From positions 1 to 64,000 of the forward strand of contig CAISCU010000010.1 of the NCBI GenBank assembly GCA_903883965.1: DNA of 64,000 nucleotides. The letters are read 5' to 3'. A program made the position numbers and the translations under genes. The DNA comes from an uncultured Bacteroidota bacterium (lineage in GTDB: Bacteria > Bacteroidota > Bacteroidia > UKL13-3). The notes beneath the pieces were generated by a model. It searched no databases. It saw only the letters and a list, made by a program, of their open reading frames with translations, and was not told where the DNA came from. Below, in pieces: positions 57,401-64,000 of this stretch. The stretch's first letter is position 1; each line of letters begins with the position of its first letter.

Positions 57401-58918
57401 TATGGTTCTACTTGGACTGCTAGATGGGTTGTAAGTTCTGAATCTGGGTCCTGGGTTTGGAGGTGAATTGGGAGCCGTAGCTGTACCCAAATTCATTTGT
57501 TCCCAACAATAAGTCAGTGCATCGTTATCAGGGTCACTGGCTGTTCCAGTTAATGTAAAAGGAGTTCCAAATGGAATGGTAAATGCAATAGTACCTACAC
57601 TACAGGTTGGTAATTGGTTATTAGATGCAGAACTTACTGCGCAAGCAGAAGCAGAACCAGTTGTAATATTGGTAATGATTTCATCAAAATTGATGGTGTG
57701 AAAATAAGGATCACTGTGCAGTTGCAAATCTTGTCCAGTGCAAATTCCAGCATAGGCCATAATGGTACTTCCACTTCCAGGTTCATAAGCAGTTGTGGCA
57801 TTTCTATTAGATCCAGAGCAGCTACCTGTAGTACCATTGAATGTATGGTTTCCCCCAAATTGGTGTCCCATTTCATGTGCTACATAATCAATGTCAAATG
57901 CATCGTTCACAGGAGAAGAAGAACCCGTAACTCCTCCAGCTTTATTTGAATTACAAACCGAGGCCAAATAAGCTACACCACCACCACCAGTACTGAATAC
58001 ATGTCCAATATCGTAATTGGCGGAACCTATAATGGTATTTACATTGTTGATGTTTTCAGACAACATGGTTGAACCACTGGTATTGGTATAAGGGTCGGTA
58101 GATGTGGTATAAATTAAACTCGAAGTGTTTGATACCAAAGTCAAAGAAACACCTAATTCAGTTCTGTAAACACCAACAACTCGGTTTACAGTTGTAACCA
58201 TTGCTGATAAAGCCAAGGCTACAGTTCCTCCCTGAAAAGTACTGTATTCATAGGTAGCAGCCAATGCCAATCGGTAAGTTTTAAGCGTTAAACCATTGCT
58301 TCTGTTTTGAATGAGATTACCCGATGGGGTATTGTTAAAATTGGGAGCAATTGATTGGTTTTGATTGTTAGGTACTGTTTTGGTGTCAGTGGTTTTTAAA
58401 ACAGCTTCTTCAAAAAATTTAGCTTTGGCTTTCAAGTCTTTTTTGAAATAGCTAATGTAAAACTGGGTATTCCCATTTGCATACGGGTCTATAAAAACTG
58501 CTCCTTTAGGAGACAATACCATGGCATGAAAACCTTTTAAAGTAATATCTAAATGAACGCTTTCTGAAGGGTCGTTAATGCCTTGTCCTCTCCAGGTATC
58601 TATTTCAGGAAATTGTTTGGCAAGGTCTGGAGCCATAACTGAAGAATGGTAAACTTGAAACTGCTTTAAAGTGCCATCAGGCATAGGTATTTCTATGACA
58701 ATACCATTACGAGTACCGGTGTTTTCATCAGTTGCACTGTTTAATTGCTGTTTCATTGCAGCCAACTCTAACTCATAAACACTGTATTTTTCAGGAACAA
58801 TCCATCTGTCAGATGCATTGACACCTGTTGGTTCGTTCACCTTGTTCCAAAACAATGATTGTGCTTTTGACAATTGTACAAACAATAACATTGCAACAAA
58901 CAAAACTGCTTTTTTCAT
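54446..58918 (-). CDS. Large secreted metzincin protease with dockerin-like C-terminus
   Basis: The 1490-residue protein has a signal peptide, a propeptide-like region (to about 210) and a reprolysin-like M12B domain. The zinc motif HEMGHQFGGNH lies near residue 350, and the Met-turn TIMAYAGIC follows. Downstream are beta-sandwich modules: a fibronectin III-like domain (LQISNIGNTYATLNW) and Ig/PKD-like repeats. The last 60 residues hold two calcium-loop repeats (DINQDGFIDGNDF and DVNGDGFVDGNDF), each followed by NSNF, resembling dockerin. No type IX sorting signal of the usual form is visible. It is probably an extracellular protein-degrading enzyme. Its start is 108 bases from the rnpB 3' end. 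Confidence 0.85.
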   Translation of the reverse strand: MKKAVLFVAMLLFVQLSKAQSLFWNKVNEPTGVNASDRWIVPEKYSVYELELAAMKQQLNSATDENTGTRNGIVIEIPMPDGTLKQFQVYHSSVMAPDLAKQFPEIDTWRGQGINDPSESVHLDITLKGFHAMVLSPKGAVFIDPYANGNTQFYISYFKKDLKAKAKFFEEAVLKTTDTKTVPNNQNQSIAPNFNNTPSGNLIQNRSNGLTLKTYRLALAATYEYSTFQGGTVALALSAMVTTVNRVVGVYRTELGVSLTLVSNTSSLIYTTSTDPYTNTSGSTMLSENINNVNTIIGSANYDIGHVFSTGGGGVAYLASVCNSNKAGGVTGSSSPVNDAFDIDYVAHEMGHQFGGNHTFNGTTGSCSGSNRNATTAYEPGSGSTIMAYAGICTGQDLQLHSDPYFHTINFDEIITNITTGSASACAVSSASNNQLPTCSVGTIAFTIPFGTPFTLTGTASDPDNDALTYCWEQMNLGTATAPNSPPNPGPRFRTYNPSSSPSRTIPQYSALLNNTVPVGEILSTAAQTLAFRLTVRDNRSNCGGVYYDPNNVTVTVASTGPFSITSNPAFWGKKTSQTITWNLASTNVSPINCANVKISLSTDGGITFPYVLANSTINDGSETITVPDLTSQTARVKIEAISNIFFAINTTNFTIDDPGAGLFATLGTGTGSNTGTTYPAPYGSYFGGAKHQLIYRASELTALGLNAGMITQFGFNVSTLVSGSLSAFTIGMKNSTVTDLTSAWQTGFTPVLNSSTVTAKTGWNMHTLNVPFYWDGTSNIIVEVCFNNNNAGTASSTLTTLTTGLPTGTSRWYTADNIATVCSGTSVTTSGSTSRPNARIFTISEPTVNSSNLQISNIGNTYATLNWTIGNGKKRLVIVRETVSSAVVPTNLTSYLSSPVYGMGQITGNYNYIVYNDTGNTVTVNGLNLNTSYSVDIYEYNGTNGNYVYKTSPLSGSFQTIGSCVFQVNNGADSLLSCATTSNLAYQSGFTFVAAQYKNNGSWQNTNTINNNGSIVVPASQTGWYKIQVSGSNGCIGIDSAYVTIGSQGKPAIQLSGDSTFCQGSAVTISVNSQTNANYKWIETNTNSIVSSGNSFISNSSGKYRCILTSVYGCTDTSRTQQVTVNANPSNSYSFVSGSNFICNTCTALVQLNNPTGTQYTWIKDNVLFKQDTFSSITLTDAGTYSVQVKSTSNCYSSNSSPLKITKYYTSIVLPDTAQTCQSDSILLEPGYGFVAVKWNTPMPQLSTTYLLPANPDDPDALVNGALYATTTGWYFIEAKTINGSTIIDSVYVQIGCNVILNLKVFIQGLYMGNQTMTPVLNNSAISQNTAITDSVQLDLYDPNGTNLNSVYSTKVIVNTNGIANVVLPPTVLNKAYYLVVNYKNAISTWSKNPVLMQSVSNYDFTSAASQAYGDNLLDDGNGVFLIYSGDINQDGFIDGNDFIDLDNDNSNFISGYVVTDVNGDGFVDGNDFVVLDNNNSNFIGIVKP

Positions 58919-59003
58919 TTTCCTTTAGGTAATTATTGCAGCAAATTAAGAATTTTGGGAGGGATTAAAAATAAATTAAACGCACAGTTTTTGAACAAAA
59001 TAA

Positions 59004-59021
59004 AAGGAGCCGAAGCTCCTT
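59004..59021 (-). terminator. Terminator of rnpB
   Basis: AAGGAGC pairs with GCTCCTT around CGAA (minus-strand loop TTCG, a stable tetraloop). The minus strand continues TTATTTTG. It begins 5 bases after the end of the RNase P RNA P1 helix. Confidence 0.8.
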
Positions 59022-59025
59022 CTAC

Positions 59026-59402
59026 TACAAAATCATAAGCCGGGTTCTGTCATCAATTTACATTGATTGGTTATCATTTATCTAGGCTTTGAGTTGCCTC
59101 AAAGCTCATGCAGTCTACCCACTCCAATTCACTTTCCAAAGAAAGCATACAGGCGAGCAGCCTGACTATTGGAGCCTATTTGACCTTGCAACCCATAAGG
59201 TTTACCTTGCCAAAGCCATCACTGACTTTGCGGTGGGCTCTTACCCCGCCTTTTCACCCTTACCACCGAGTAAACTCAATGGCGGTTTGTTTTCTGCGGC
59301 ACTTTCTGTTCTCTGTTACGAGACCTGTCTGTTAGGCAGTATGGTGCTCTGTGTTGCCCGGACTTTCCTCTGAATTTTCATTCAGCGATAACCGATTTTG
59401 CA
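59026..59402 (-). ncRNA. rnpB: RNase P RNA, bacterial type A
   Basis: This is the catalytic RNA of RNase P, which trims tRNA 5' leaders. Read on the minus strand it contains GAGGAAAGTCCGGGC, an AACAGAGAACAG-like segment, AGTGCCGCAGAAAACAAACC, and the 3' hallmark ACAGAACCCGGCTTAT. P1 forms between TGCAAAATC at the 5' end and GATTTTGTA at the 3' end, which sets the limits at about 377 bases. A terminator follows. It begins 8 bases after the ppk stop, so it may be transcribed from a promoter within ppk. Confidence 0.95.
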
Positions 59403-59410
59403 CTACAAAA

Positions 59411-61498
59411 CTAAACAAATGGATGGTTTTCTTTTAAATATTCGTAAGTGGCCAATTGAGCCCGAATGGGTTTTGCCTCATTTGATTTGGAAACAAATCG
59501 GGTATCATTGATCCCGTCAATGATTCTGGCTTTTTGGTTATCGTCTAATTGCAATTGCAGAATGTCTAAAATGAAAGTTTTGTTCTTTTCATGGAATATA
59601 GGAAAAGCACATTCTATTCTATTAGATAAATTGCGAGTCATCCAATCGGCCGATGCCAAATACAGCTTTTTAGCCCCAGCATGGTGAAAATAATACACCC
59701 TTGCATGTTCTAAATAACCATCTATGATACTGATAATTCTAATATTACTTGAAATGCCATTGACCCCTGGAACCAAACAACAAATACCTCTCACAATTAA
59801 ATCTATTTGTACACCTGCTTCACTGGCTTGATATAGTTTTTTGATAATATCCCCATCAACCAATGAATTCATTTTAGCCAATATTTTGGCTTCTCTCCCT
59901 GCTGAGGCTTCTTTAATTTCAACATCAATTAAATCGAGAAACCTTTTTTTCATAAAATCAGGTGCAATTAATAAGTGTTTGAAGCCACTGTGTTTAATTT
60001 GTGAAAAGAGTGTTTCGCATAACAAACCCAATTCGTGGGTAATTTCTTTATTGGCAGTAAATAAGGCAAAATCGCTGTAAATTCTAGCAGTTTCACCATT
60101 GTAATTTCCTGTAGATAAATGGGCATATTTAACAATTCCATTTTTTTCTTTTCGGTGAATCAAACAAAATTTACAATGTACTTTCTGACCTTGTTTTCCA
60201 AAATATACCGTGGCACCTGCTTCTTGAAGTTTGGTAGTCCAATAAATATTGGATTCTTCATCAAATCGGGCTTGCAACTCCATCAATACAATTACCTTTT
60301 TGCCGTTTTGTATGGCATTGATCAAAGCATTTACCACATTGCTGTGTTTGGCAACCCTATACAGTGTTATTTGAATGCTGACAACATCAGGGTCAAGTGC
60401 CGCCTCACGGAGCATGCGAATGAGGTAGTCAAATGAATGGTAGGGGTGGTGCAATAAAATATCATCATGTGCAATGACATCAAACAAGGTTTTTGCTTTG
60501 TTTAAAACGGTTAAAGGCAAAGGAGGTAACTTTTGGGCATAATCCGCAGCTGATCCAACTTTTGGAAAGTCCATGAAGTCTTTGAAATTATGGTACCTGC
60601 CTCCTGGAATTAAATTGACATGTCTCAATGCCATTTTGTTGATTAAAAAATCAAGCATTTGTTTGGGCATTTTCTCGTCAAAAATAAATCGGGTAGGAGA
60701 GCCTTTAGAACGTTGTTTTAAGCTTTTTTGAATTTTATCTAACAAGCCAATGGTATAGCCTGTTTCATCTTGAGATAAGGTAAATTCTGCATCTCTGGTT
60801 AATTTAATAACATATGATTCAAATTGGTCGTATCCGAAAACCGAAAATATACCAGCTAAATTTGCGCGAATGGTATTTTCTAAGAGTACAATACTGGTAG
60901 CATTATCTGATTGAGGAATTAAGAAAAACCTTCCCAATACTGCAGTTGGTACTTCTATAATGGCATGTTTGACATTGCTTTTAGAATGAGAATGTCTCAT
61001 GCCAATAGCCAAATAAATACTCTTATCTTTTAACTGAGGTGCCTGCTTTAAATCATCTAATAATATAGGAAATAAATGGGGTAAAACTTGGTTTTGGAAA
61101 TAGGTATTAACTGCATTTTTTTCTGCTTCATTCAGTTCAAATTCTTCCTTGATAAAGATATTTTTCTTTGCCAATTCGGGTAAAATTTGAGTCTGGTAAA
61201 CATGGGTAAACCTATCTTGTAATGTTAAAACATGGCTTTGTATTTCTGCCAAAATAATATTTGGAGAAGATTGGTATTCACTGATTGGTTTTTTAGGATT
61301 GATTTTCTGAATTTTTAAAATATGAGCTACACGTACTCTAAAAAATTCATCCATATTGGAAGAAAAAATGGCTAGAAATTTAATTCTTTCCATTAAAGGA
61401 TTTTGACTGTTTTCTGCCTCTTGTAATACGCGTTCGTTGAAATGTAACCAACTTATTTCGCGGTCTTTAAATAGGAATCCTGATTTTTCTGTAATCAT
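59411..61498 (-). CDS. ppk1: Polyphosphate kinase 1
   Basis: PPK1 reversibly polymerises ATP gamma-phosphate into polyphosphate through a phosphohistidine. The 695-residue protein begins with the N domain (KDREISWLHFNERVL). It has the catalytic histidine in AHLSTGNYNGETARIYSDF and the second conserved histidine region LASADWMTRNLSNRIE. All four PPK1 domains fit the length. rnpB follows immediately on the same strand. No exopolyphosphatase gene is adjacent. Confidence 0.96.
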   Translation of the reverse strand: MITEKSGFLFKDREISWLHFNERVLQEAENSQNPLMERIKFLAIFSSNMDEFFRVRVAHILKIQKINPKKPISEYQSSPNIILAEIQSHVLTLQDRFTHVYQTQILPELAKKNIFIKEEFELNEAEKNAVNTYFQNQVLPHLFPILLDDLKQAPQLKDKSIYLAIGMRHSHSKSNVKHAIIEVPTAVLGRFFLIPQSDNATSIVLLENTIRANLAGIFSVFGYDQFESYVIKLTRDAEFTLSQDETGYTIGLLDKIQKSLKQRSKGSPTRFIFDEKMPKQMLDFLINKMALRHVNLIPGGRYHNFKDFMDFPKVGSAADYAQKLPPLPLTVLNKAKTLFDVIAHDDILLHHPYHSFDYLIRMLREAALDPDVVSIQITLYRVAKHSNVVNALINAIQNGKKVIVLMELQARFDEESNIYWTTKLQEAGATVYFGKQGQKVHCKFCLIHRKEKNGIVKYAHLSTGNYNGETARIYSDFALFTANKEITHELGLLCETLFSQIKHSGFKHLLIAPDFMKKRFLDLIDVEIKEASAGREAKILAKMNSLVDGDIIKKLYQASEAGVQIDLIVRGICCLVPGVNGISSNIRIISIIDGYLEHARVYYFHHAGAKKLYLASADWMTRNLSNRIECAFPIFHEKNKTFILDILQLQLDDNQKARIIDGINDTRFVSKSNEAKPIRAQLATYEYLKENHPFV

Positions 61499-61611
61499 AT
61501 TTATGCAAACAAAAGTACCTCATTTTTAGATTGATTCAATTGATTTAACAAAAAGATAATTTAAAAAACATTGATTTTAATTTGATTTATTTAATTTCAT
61601 AAAACCAAATT

Positions 61612-61908
61612 ATGAGACACTTTCTAGTAGAAATGTACATTCCTGAAATTGTAGATCAGGACTTCATGCGAATGATTCCTGCGCACAGGGCATACATTGA
61701 TGAATTAATAGCAGAAGGTAAAATTTTAACCTATGCTGTGAATGAAGAAAGAAGCAAAGGCTGGATCATATTTGAAGCCAAAGAAGCCGGTGATGTATTA
61801 GACATTGTACAACAATTTCCCATTCACCGGTTTCTGAGTTTTGAAATTCATGCGCTCATGGTACACGATGGAGAATCATACAGATTCCCAAGGTTACACC
61901 TCAACTAA
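61612..61908 (+). CDS. YciI-like protein
   Basis: The 98-residue protein begins MRHFLVEMYIPE and has MRMIPAHRAYIDELIAEGKIL and FPIHRFLSFEIH, matching the small dimeric ferredoxin-like barrel of YciI/muconolactone-isomerase-like proteins. The histidine in AHRAY is at the position of the conserved catalytic-type His of the family. The substrate is unknown. Its stop overlaps the convergent OsmC stop by four bases. Confidence 0.7.
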   Translation: MRHFLVEMYIPEIVDQDFMRMIPAHRAYIDELIAEGKILTYAVNEERSKGWIIFEAKEAGDVLDIVQQFPIHRFLSFEIHALMVHDGESYRFPRLHLN

Positions 61909-62324
61909 ATATAATCTATCCTAAATTCTATTGGGCAAACTTTGCTCAGCATGGCACTCACTCCACAGTATTTTTCTTTAGATAAATGTACTGCCTTGGC
62001 CACTTTATCTTGGTCTTCCAGTTTTACTTTTATTTGGTAAATCAATTCTATTTTTGAGTAAACCCTCGGATGTTCATCGGTTAAATCTGCCTTTGCCAAA
62101 AGGTTAAAGTCTGAAAATTCAACATGCATTTTTCTGAGCATTGAAACCACATCCATGCCGGTACAGCCACTCAGGGCGCTCAATAACAAAGCTTTTGGTT
62201 TAGGCCCATTGTTATGACCTCCTCCGGCTTCAACGGTATCTAAATGAATGATGTGATCATCAATCTCACTTGCAAATTCCATATCTGCAACCCATTTGGT
62301 TGCTACTTCATGTACTGTTGCCAT
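61905..62324 (-). CDS. OsmC/Ohr family protein
   Basis: The 139-residue protein has the two redox cysteines of the family, in LSGCTGMDVV and EKYCGVSAMLSK. Family members reduce organic hydroperoxides or act in thiol and sulfur chemistry; this one, with GCTGMD, is of the OsmC/YhfA-like subgroup. It is the third gene of an ArsR-DUF6132-OsmC unit, 11 bases after the DUF6132 gene. Confidence 0.85.
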   Translation of the reverse strand: MATVHEVATKWVADMEFASEIDDHIIHLDTVEAGGGHNNGPKPKALLLSALSGCTGMDVVSMLRKMHVEFSDFNLLAKADLTDEHPRVYSKIELIYQIKVKLEDQDKVAKAVHLSKEKYCGVSAMLSKVCPIEFRIDYI

Positions 62325-62335
62325 TTTTTATAAAT

Positions 62336-62530
62336 TTATTTTTGATTGTTTTGAATGCCTATAATAAAACCCATTGTGCAGCCATAAAGCGTGCTGTTAA
62401 CAGGGCTTGAAGTAATGGCACAGGTTCCACTACCACAGCCAATAAAATACCAATAAAGCCAACCAGCTAAGCCAAAAATTAGGCTCAAAGCCAAGCTCCT
62501 TTTGTTTGATTGATAGATGCGTTTAATCAT
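62336..62530 (-). CDS. Small membrane protein (DUF6132-like)
   Basis: The 64-residue protein has a basic N-terminus, one helix with GLAGWLYWYFIGC, the conserved SGTCAITSSPVNSTLYG segment, and a second short hydrophobic end. This is the pattern of DUF6132 (from memory), often near rhodanese and other sulfur genes. Two cysteines flank the G-S-G-T motif. Function is unknown. Confidence 0.7.
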   Translation of the reverse strand: MIKRIYQSNKRSLALSLIFGLAGWLYWYFIGCGSGTCAITSSPVNSTLYGCTMGFIIGIQNNQK

Positions 62531-62623
62531 GGTATATTTTTAACAAATTTCAAATTTATTGTTTGAATGTTTATGTTTTTAACAGGAGTTTTTTCTTTTT
62601 TAAAATCAGATTCATATCAGTTG

Positions 62624-62923
62624 CTATGCACCCATATTGCAATTACATTGGTCTATTAATTGTATAACCATACACAGTTGTTTTTCTTTTAAACTATAAA
62701 GTATACTGGTTCCTTCTTTTTGTGATTGTAATATGCCTTTTAGTTTCATGGCAATCAAATGGTGAGACATTAAGCTTTGTTCACAACCGGTTGCAGCACA
62801 AATTTCTCCAACACTGGCTTGGCCTTTTTTGTTTAAGTAATCAATAGCAGCCAAGCGGGTTGGGTGTGCAATGCTTTTTAAAATAAATGCAGCTTTTTCT
62901 AGTTGTTTACTTTGCTTGTTCAT
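62624..62923 (-). CDS. ArsR-family transcriptional repressor, cysteine-rich
   Basis: This is a 99-residue winged-helix repressor. The recognition region is VGEICAATGCEQSLMSHHLIAMKLKG. Cysteines occur at 42, 47, 84, 93 and 95, ending QCNCNMGA. This arrangement could sense a metal, arsenite or persulfide; the classical ELCVCDL arsenic site is not present. A perfect inverted repeat starts 12 bases upstream of its ATG and is its likely operator. DUF6132 and OsmC genes follow on the same strand. Confidence 0.88.
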   Translation of the reverse strand: MNKQSKQLEKAAFILKSIAHPTRLAAIDYLNKKGQASVGEICAATGCEQSLMSHHLIAMKLKGILQSQKEGTSILYSLKEKQLCMVIQLIDQCNCNMGA

Positions 62924-62934
62924 TACAAATACAA

Positions 62935-62958
62935 ATATATGAACATATATTCATATAT
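62935..62958. promoter_or_regulatory. Candidate ArsR operator
   Basis: ATATATGAA-CATATA-TTCATATAT is a perfect 9-base inverted repeat with a 6-base centre, the usual form of ArsR/SmtB operators. It is 12 bases from the arsR ATG and 35 bases from the divergent glycosyltransferase ATG, so binding could control both. Confidence 0.75.
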
Positions 62959-62992
62959 GCAAAATTGAATTTTAAATTCTTTTATTTGTGTG

Positions 62993-64000
62993 ATGCAGCC
63001 CCTCAAAATAGGATACGATGCCAAGCGGTATTTTCTGAATCAAACAGGATTGGGAAATTATGCCCGAACACTAATAGATGGATTGTCTCAACACAGCAGT
63101 TTTTTAGAATTACATTTGTATACTACCAAAATAGGAAATGGATTGAGTAAAAATCCTTCAACTGTTTTTGTTCACCAACCCCGTTCGCTATTTGGACGTT
63201 TATTTAAATCTAAGTGGCGTAACCAAGGCATGGTCAAAGATTTACTTGCAGATAACATAACCATTTATCATGGCTTGAGCAATGAACTGCCTTTGGGTAT
63301 AGAAAAAACAGCCATTAAAACAGTGGTGACCATTCATGATTTGATATTTTTAAAATATCCGGAATTGTACAAACCCATTGACAGAATGATTTACAATCAA
63401 AAAGTAGCATCAGCTGTTAAGAGAGCCAATAGGGTAGTTGCTTGTAGCAAACAAACTGCAAAAGATTTAACCCATTTTTATGGAGTTCCCTCTGAAAAAA
63501 TTTCGGTGATATACCAAGATTGTAATTCGGTTTTTAAAACTATGGTAAATGCCGAATTGCCTGTATTGGTTGCAAACAAATACCAGTTGACTGATTCTTA
63601 TATTTTAGCGGTGGGTACTATAGAAAAAAGGAAGAATCAACTCAACTTACTTATAGCATTTGAGCAGGCAAATCTTTTAAATACTCAATTGGTGTTTGTT
63701 GGTAAAAAAGCCGATTTATACCCTGAAATGGCAGCTTTTGTTCAAGAAAAACAACTGCATAATAAAGTTTTGTTTTTAGACAATGTGCCGCTTGCAGAAT
63801 TGCCTGCATTGTATCAAATGGCATCGGCTTTTGCATATGTGAGTTATGAAGAAGGTTTTGGAATTCCATTGGTAGAAGCCATGTGGAGTGGAGTTCCTAT
63901 ACTAACTGGAAATAAAAGCTGTTTACCAGAAATAGCAGGAGACGCAGCACTTTGTGTAGATCCTTTGAACATAGCTGAAATGTCAGAGGCACTTGTTTTT
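62993..64000 (+). CDS. GT4-family glycosyltransferase (partial, runs off the window)
   Basis: The reading frame is open from ATG 62993 to the last base, 336 codons with no stop. The N-terminal domain starts LKIGYDAKRYFLNQTGLGNYAR. The C-terminal domain has the GT4 signature EGFGIPLVEAMWSGVPI followed by PEIAGDAALCVDP. It probably adds a sugar to a surface polysaccharide; donor and acceptor are unknown. It is divergent from the arsR-type repressor and shares its promoter region. Confidence 0.88.
   Translation, partial: MQPLKIGYDAKRYFLNQTGLGNYARTLIDGLSQHSSFLELHLYTTKIGNGLSKNPSTVFVHQPRSLFGRLFKSKWRNQGMVKDLLADNITIYHGLSNELPLGIEKTAIKTVVTIHDLIFLKYPELYKPIDRMIYNQKVASAVKRANRVVACSKQTAKDLTHFYGVPSEKISVIYQDCNSVFKTMVNAELPVLVANKYQLTDSYILAVGTIEKRKNQLNLLIAFEQANLLNTQLVFVGKKADLYPEMAAFVQEKQLHNKVLFLDNVPLAELPALYQMASAFAYVSYEEGFGIPLVEAMWSGVPILTGNKSCLPEIAGDAALCVDPLNIAEMSEALVF

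Noticed and set aside
57614-57949. 111-codon plus-strand frame opposite the metalloprotease zinc site
   Set aside because: The minus strand encodes the HExxH motif and Met-turn here, so the plus-strand frame is a shadow.
59089-59373. Two plus-strand open frames of 94 and 75 codons
   Set aside because: They lie entirely within the RNase P RNA gene (minus strand), whose conserved sequence explains the region.
61226-61498. Possible alternative, shorter start for polyphosphate kinase
   Set aside because: The N-terminal segment KDREISWLHFNERVL is conserved in PPK1 and requires the start at 61498.

Overview
The window is about 64 kb of a low-GC chromosome from a member of the Bacteroidota, most like the Chitinophagales/Sphingobacteriales side of the phylum (inference). 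Pointers to this are Bacteroidota-type promoters (TTTG, about 19 bases, then TAnnTTTG), weak Shine-Dalgarno sequences, S9B and S46 dipeptidyl peptidases, a RemB/Wzi-like outer-membrane protein, a bS16 with a long acidic/alanine tail, DUF4920, DUF6132 and DUF6913-type proteins, and a secreted metalloprotease with a dockerin-like C-terminus. I see no prophage, insertion sequence, CRISPR array, tRNA or rRNA. Almost all the sequence is coding, and many neighbouring genes abut or overlap.

Layout. 1-415: gene-free and full of small palindromes and repeats. 416-14102: nth; a minus-strand trio (DPP4-type peptidase, a 4-TM protein with a degenerate M23 domain, another 4-TM protein); ffh; sppA; purB; a lipoprotein; and the rpsP-rimM-trmD-rplS ribosomal/tRNA-modification block, interrupted by an opposite-strand outer-membrane gene. 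14198-20108: valS, a type IIA topoisomerase B subunit (parE-like) and an RsmB-like rRNA methyltransferase. 20113-33631: nine tightly packed minus-strand genes, in transcription order uvrA, rluA-like, GT9, membrane glycosyltransferase, remB-like, ligA, a DUF6913-like gene, queE, priA. 33648-42216: an outer-membrane protein, an ECF sigma factor with a small partner gene, a DUF4920 lipoprotein, an S46 peptidase, a PiT phosphate transporter, a PBP1-like receptor and guaA. 42265-51025: mnmH, then the LPS sugar locus. 51026-58918: fmt, a Sua5/TsaC protein, an NtrC-type regulator and the 1490-residue metalloprotease. 59026-64000: rnpB, ppk, a YciI-like gene, an OsmC/DUF6132/ArsR group, and a glycosyltransferase running off the window end.

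The most interesting part is 43338-51025. It encodes KdnA and KdnB (8-amination of Kdo), a metal-type KdsA, a divergent KdsC-like phosphatase and KdsB. That is a nearly complete route to CMP-8-amino-Kdo, but no SIS-domain arabinose-5-phosphate isomerase (KdsD) is present in the window. Between kdsA and the kdsC-like gene lies a protein that joins a transaldolase/fructose-6-phosphate-aldolase barrel to a CBS pair closely resembling the one at the C-terminus of KdsD. I propose that this fusion makes, or regulates the making of, arabinose 5-phosphate by aldol chemistry. This is inference and needs a biochemical test.

Other points worth a look are an ArsR operator palindrome upstream of a cysteine-rich ArsR/DUF6132/OsmC group, the degenerate M23 protein, the secreted protease's C-terminal module, and the repeat-rich left end.
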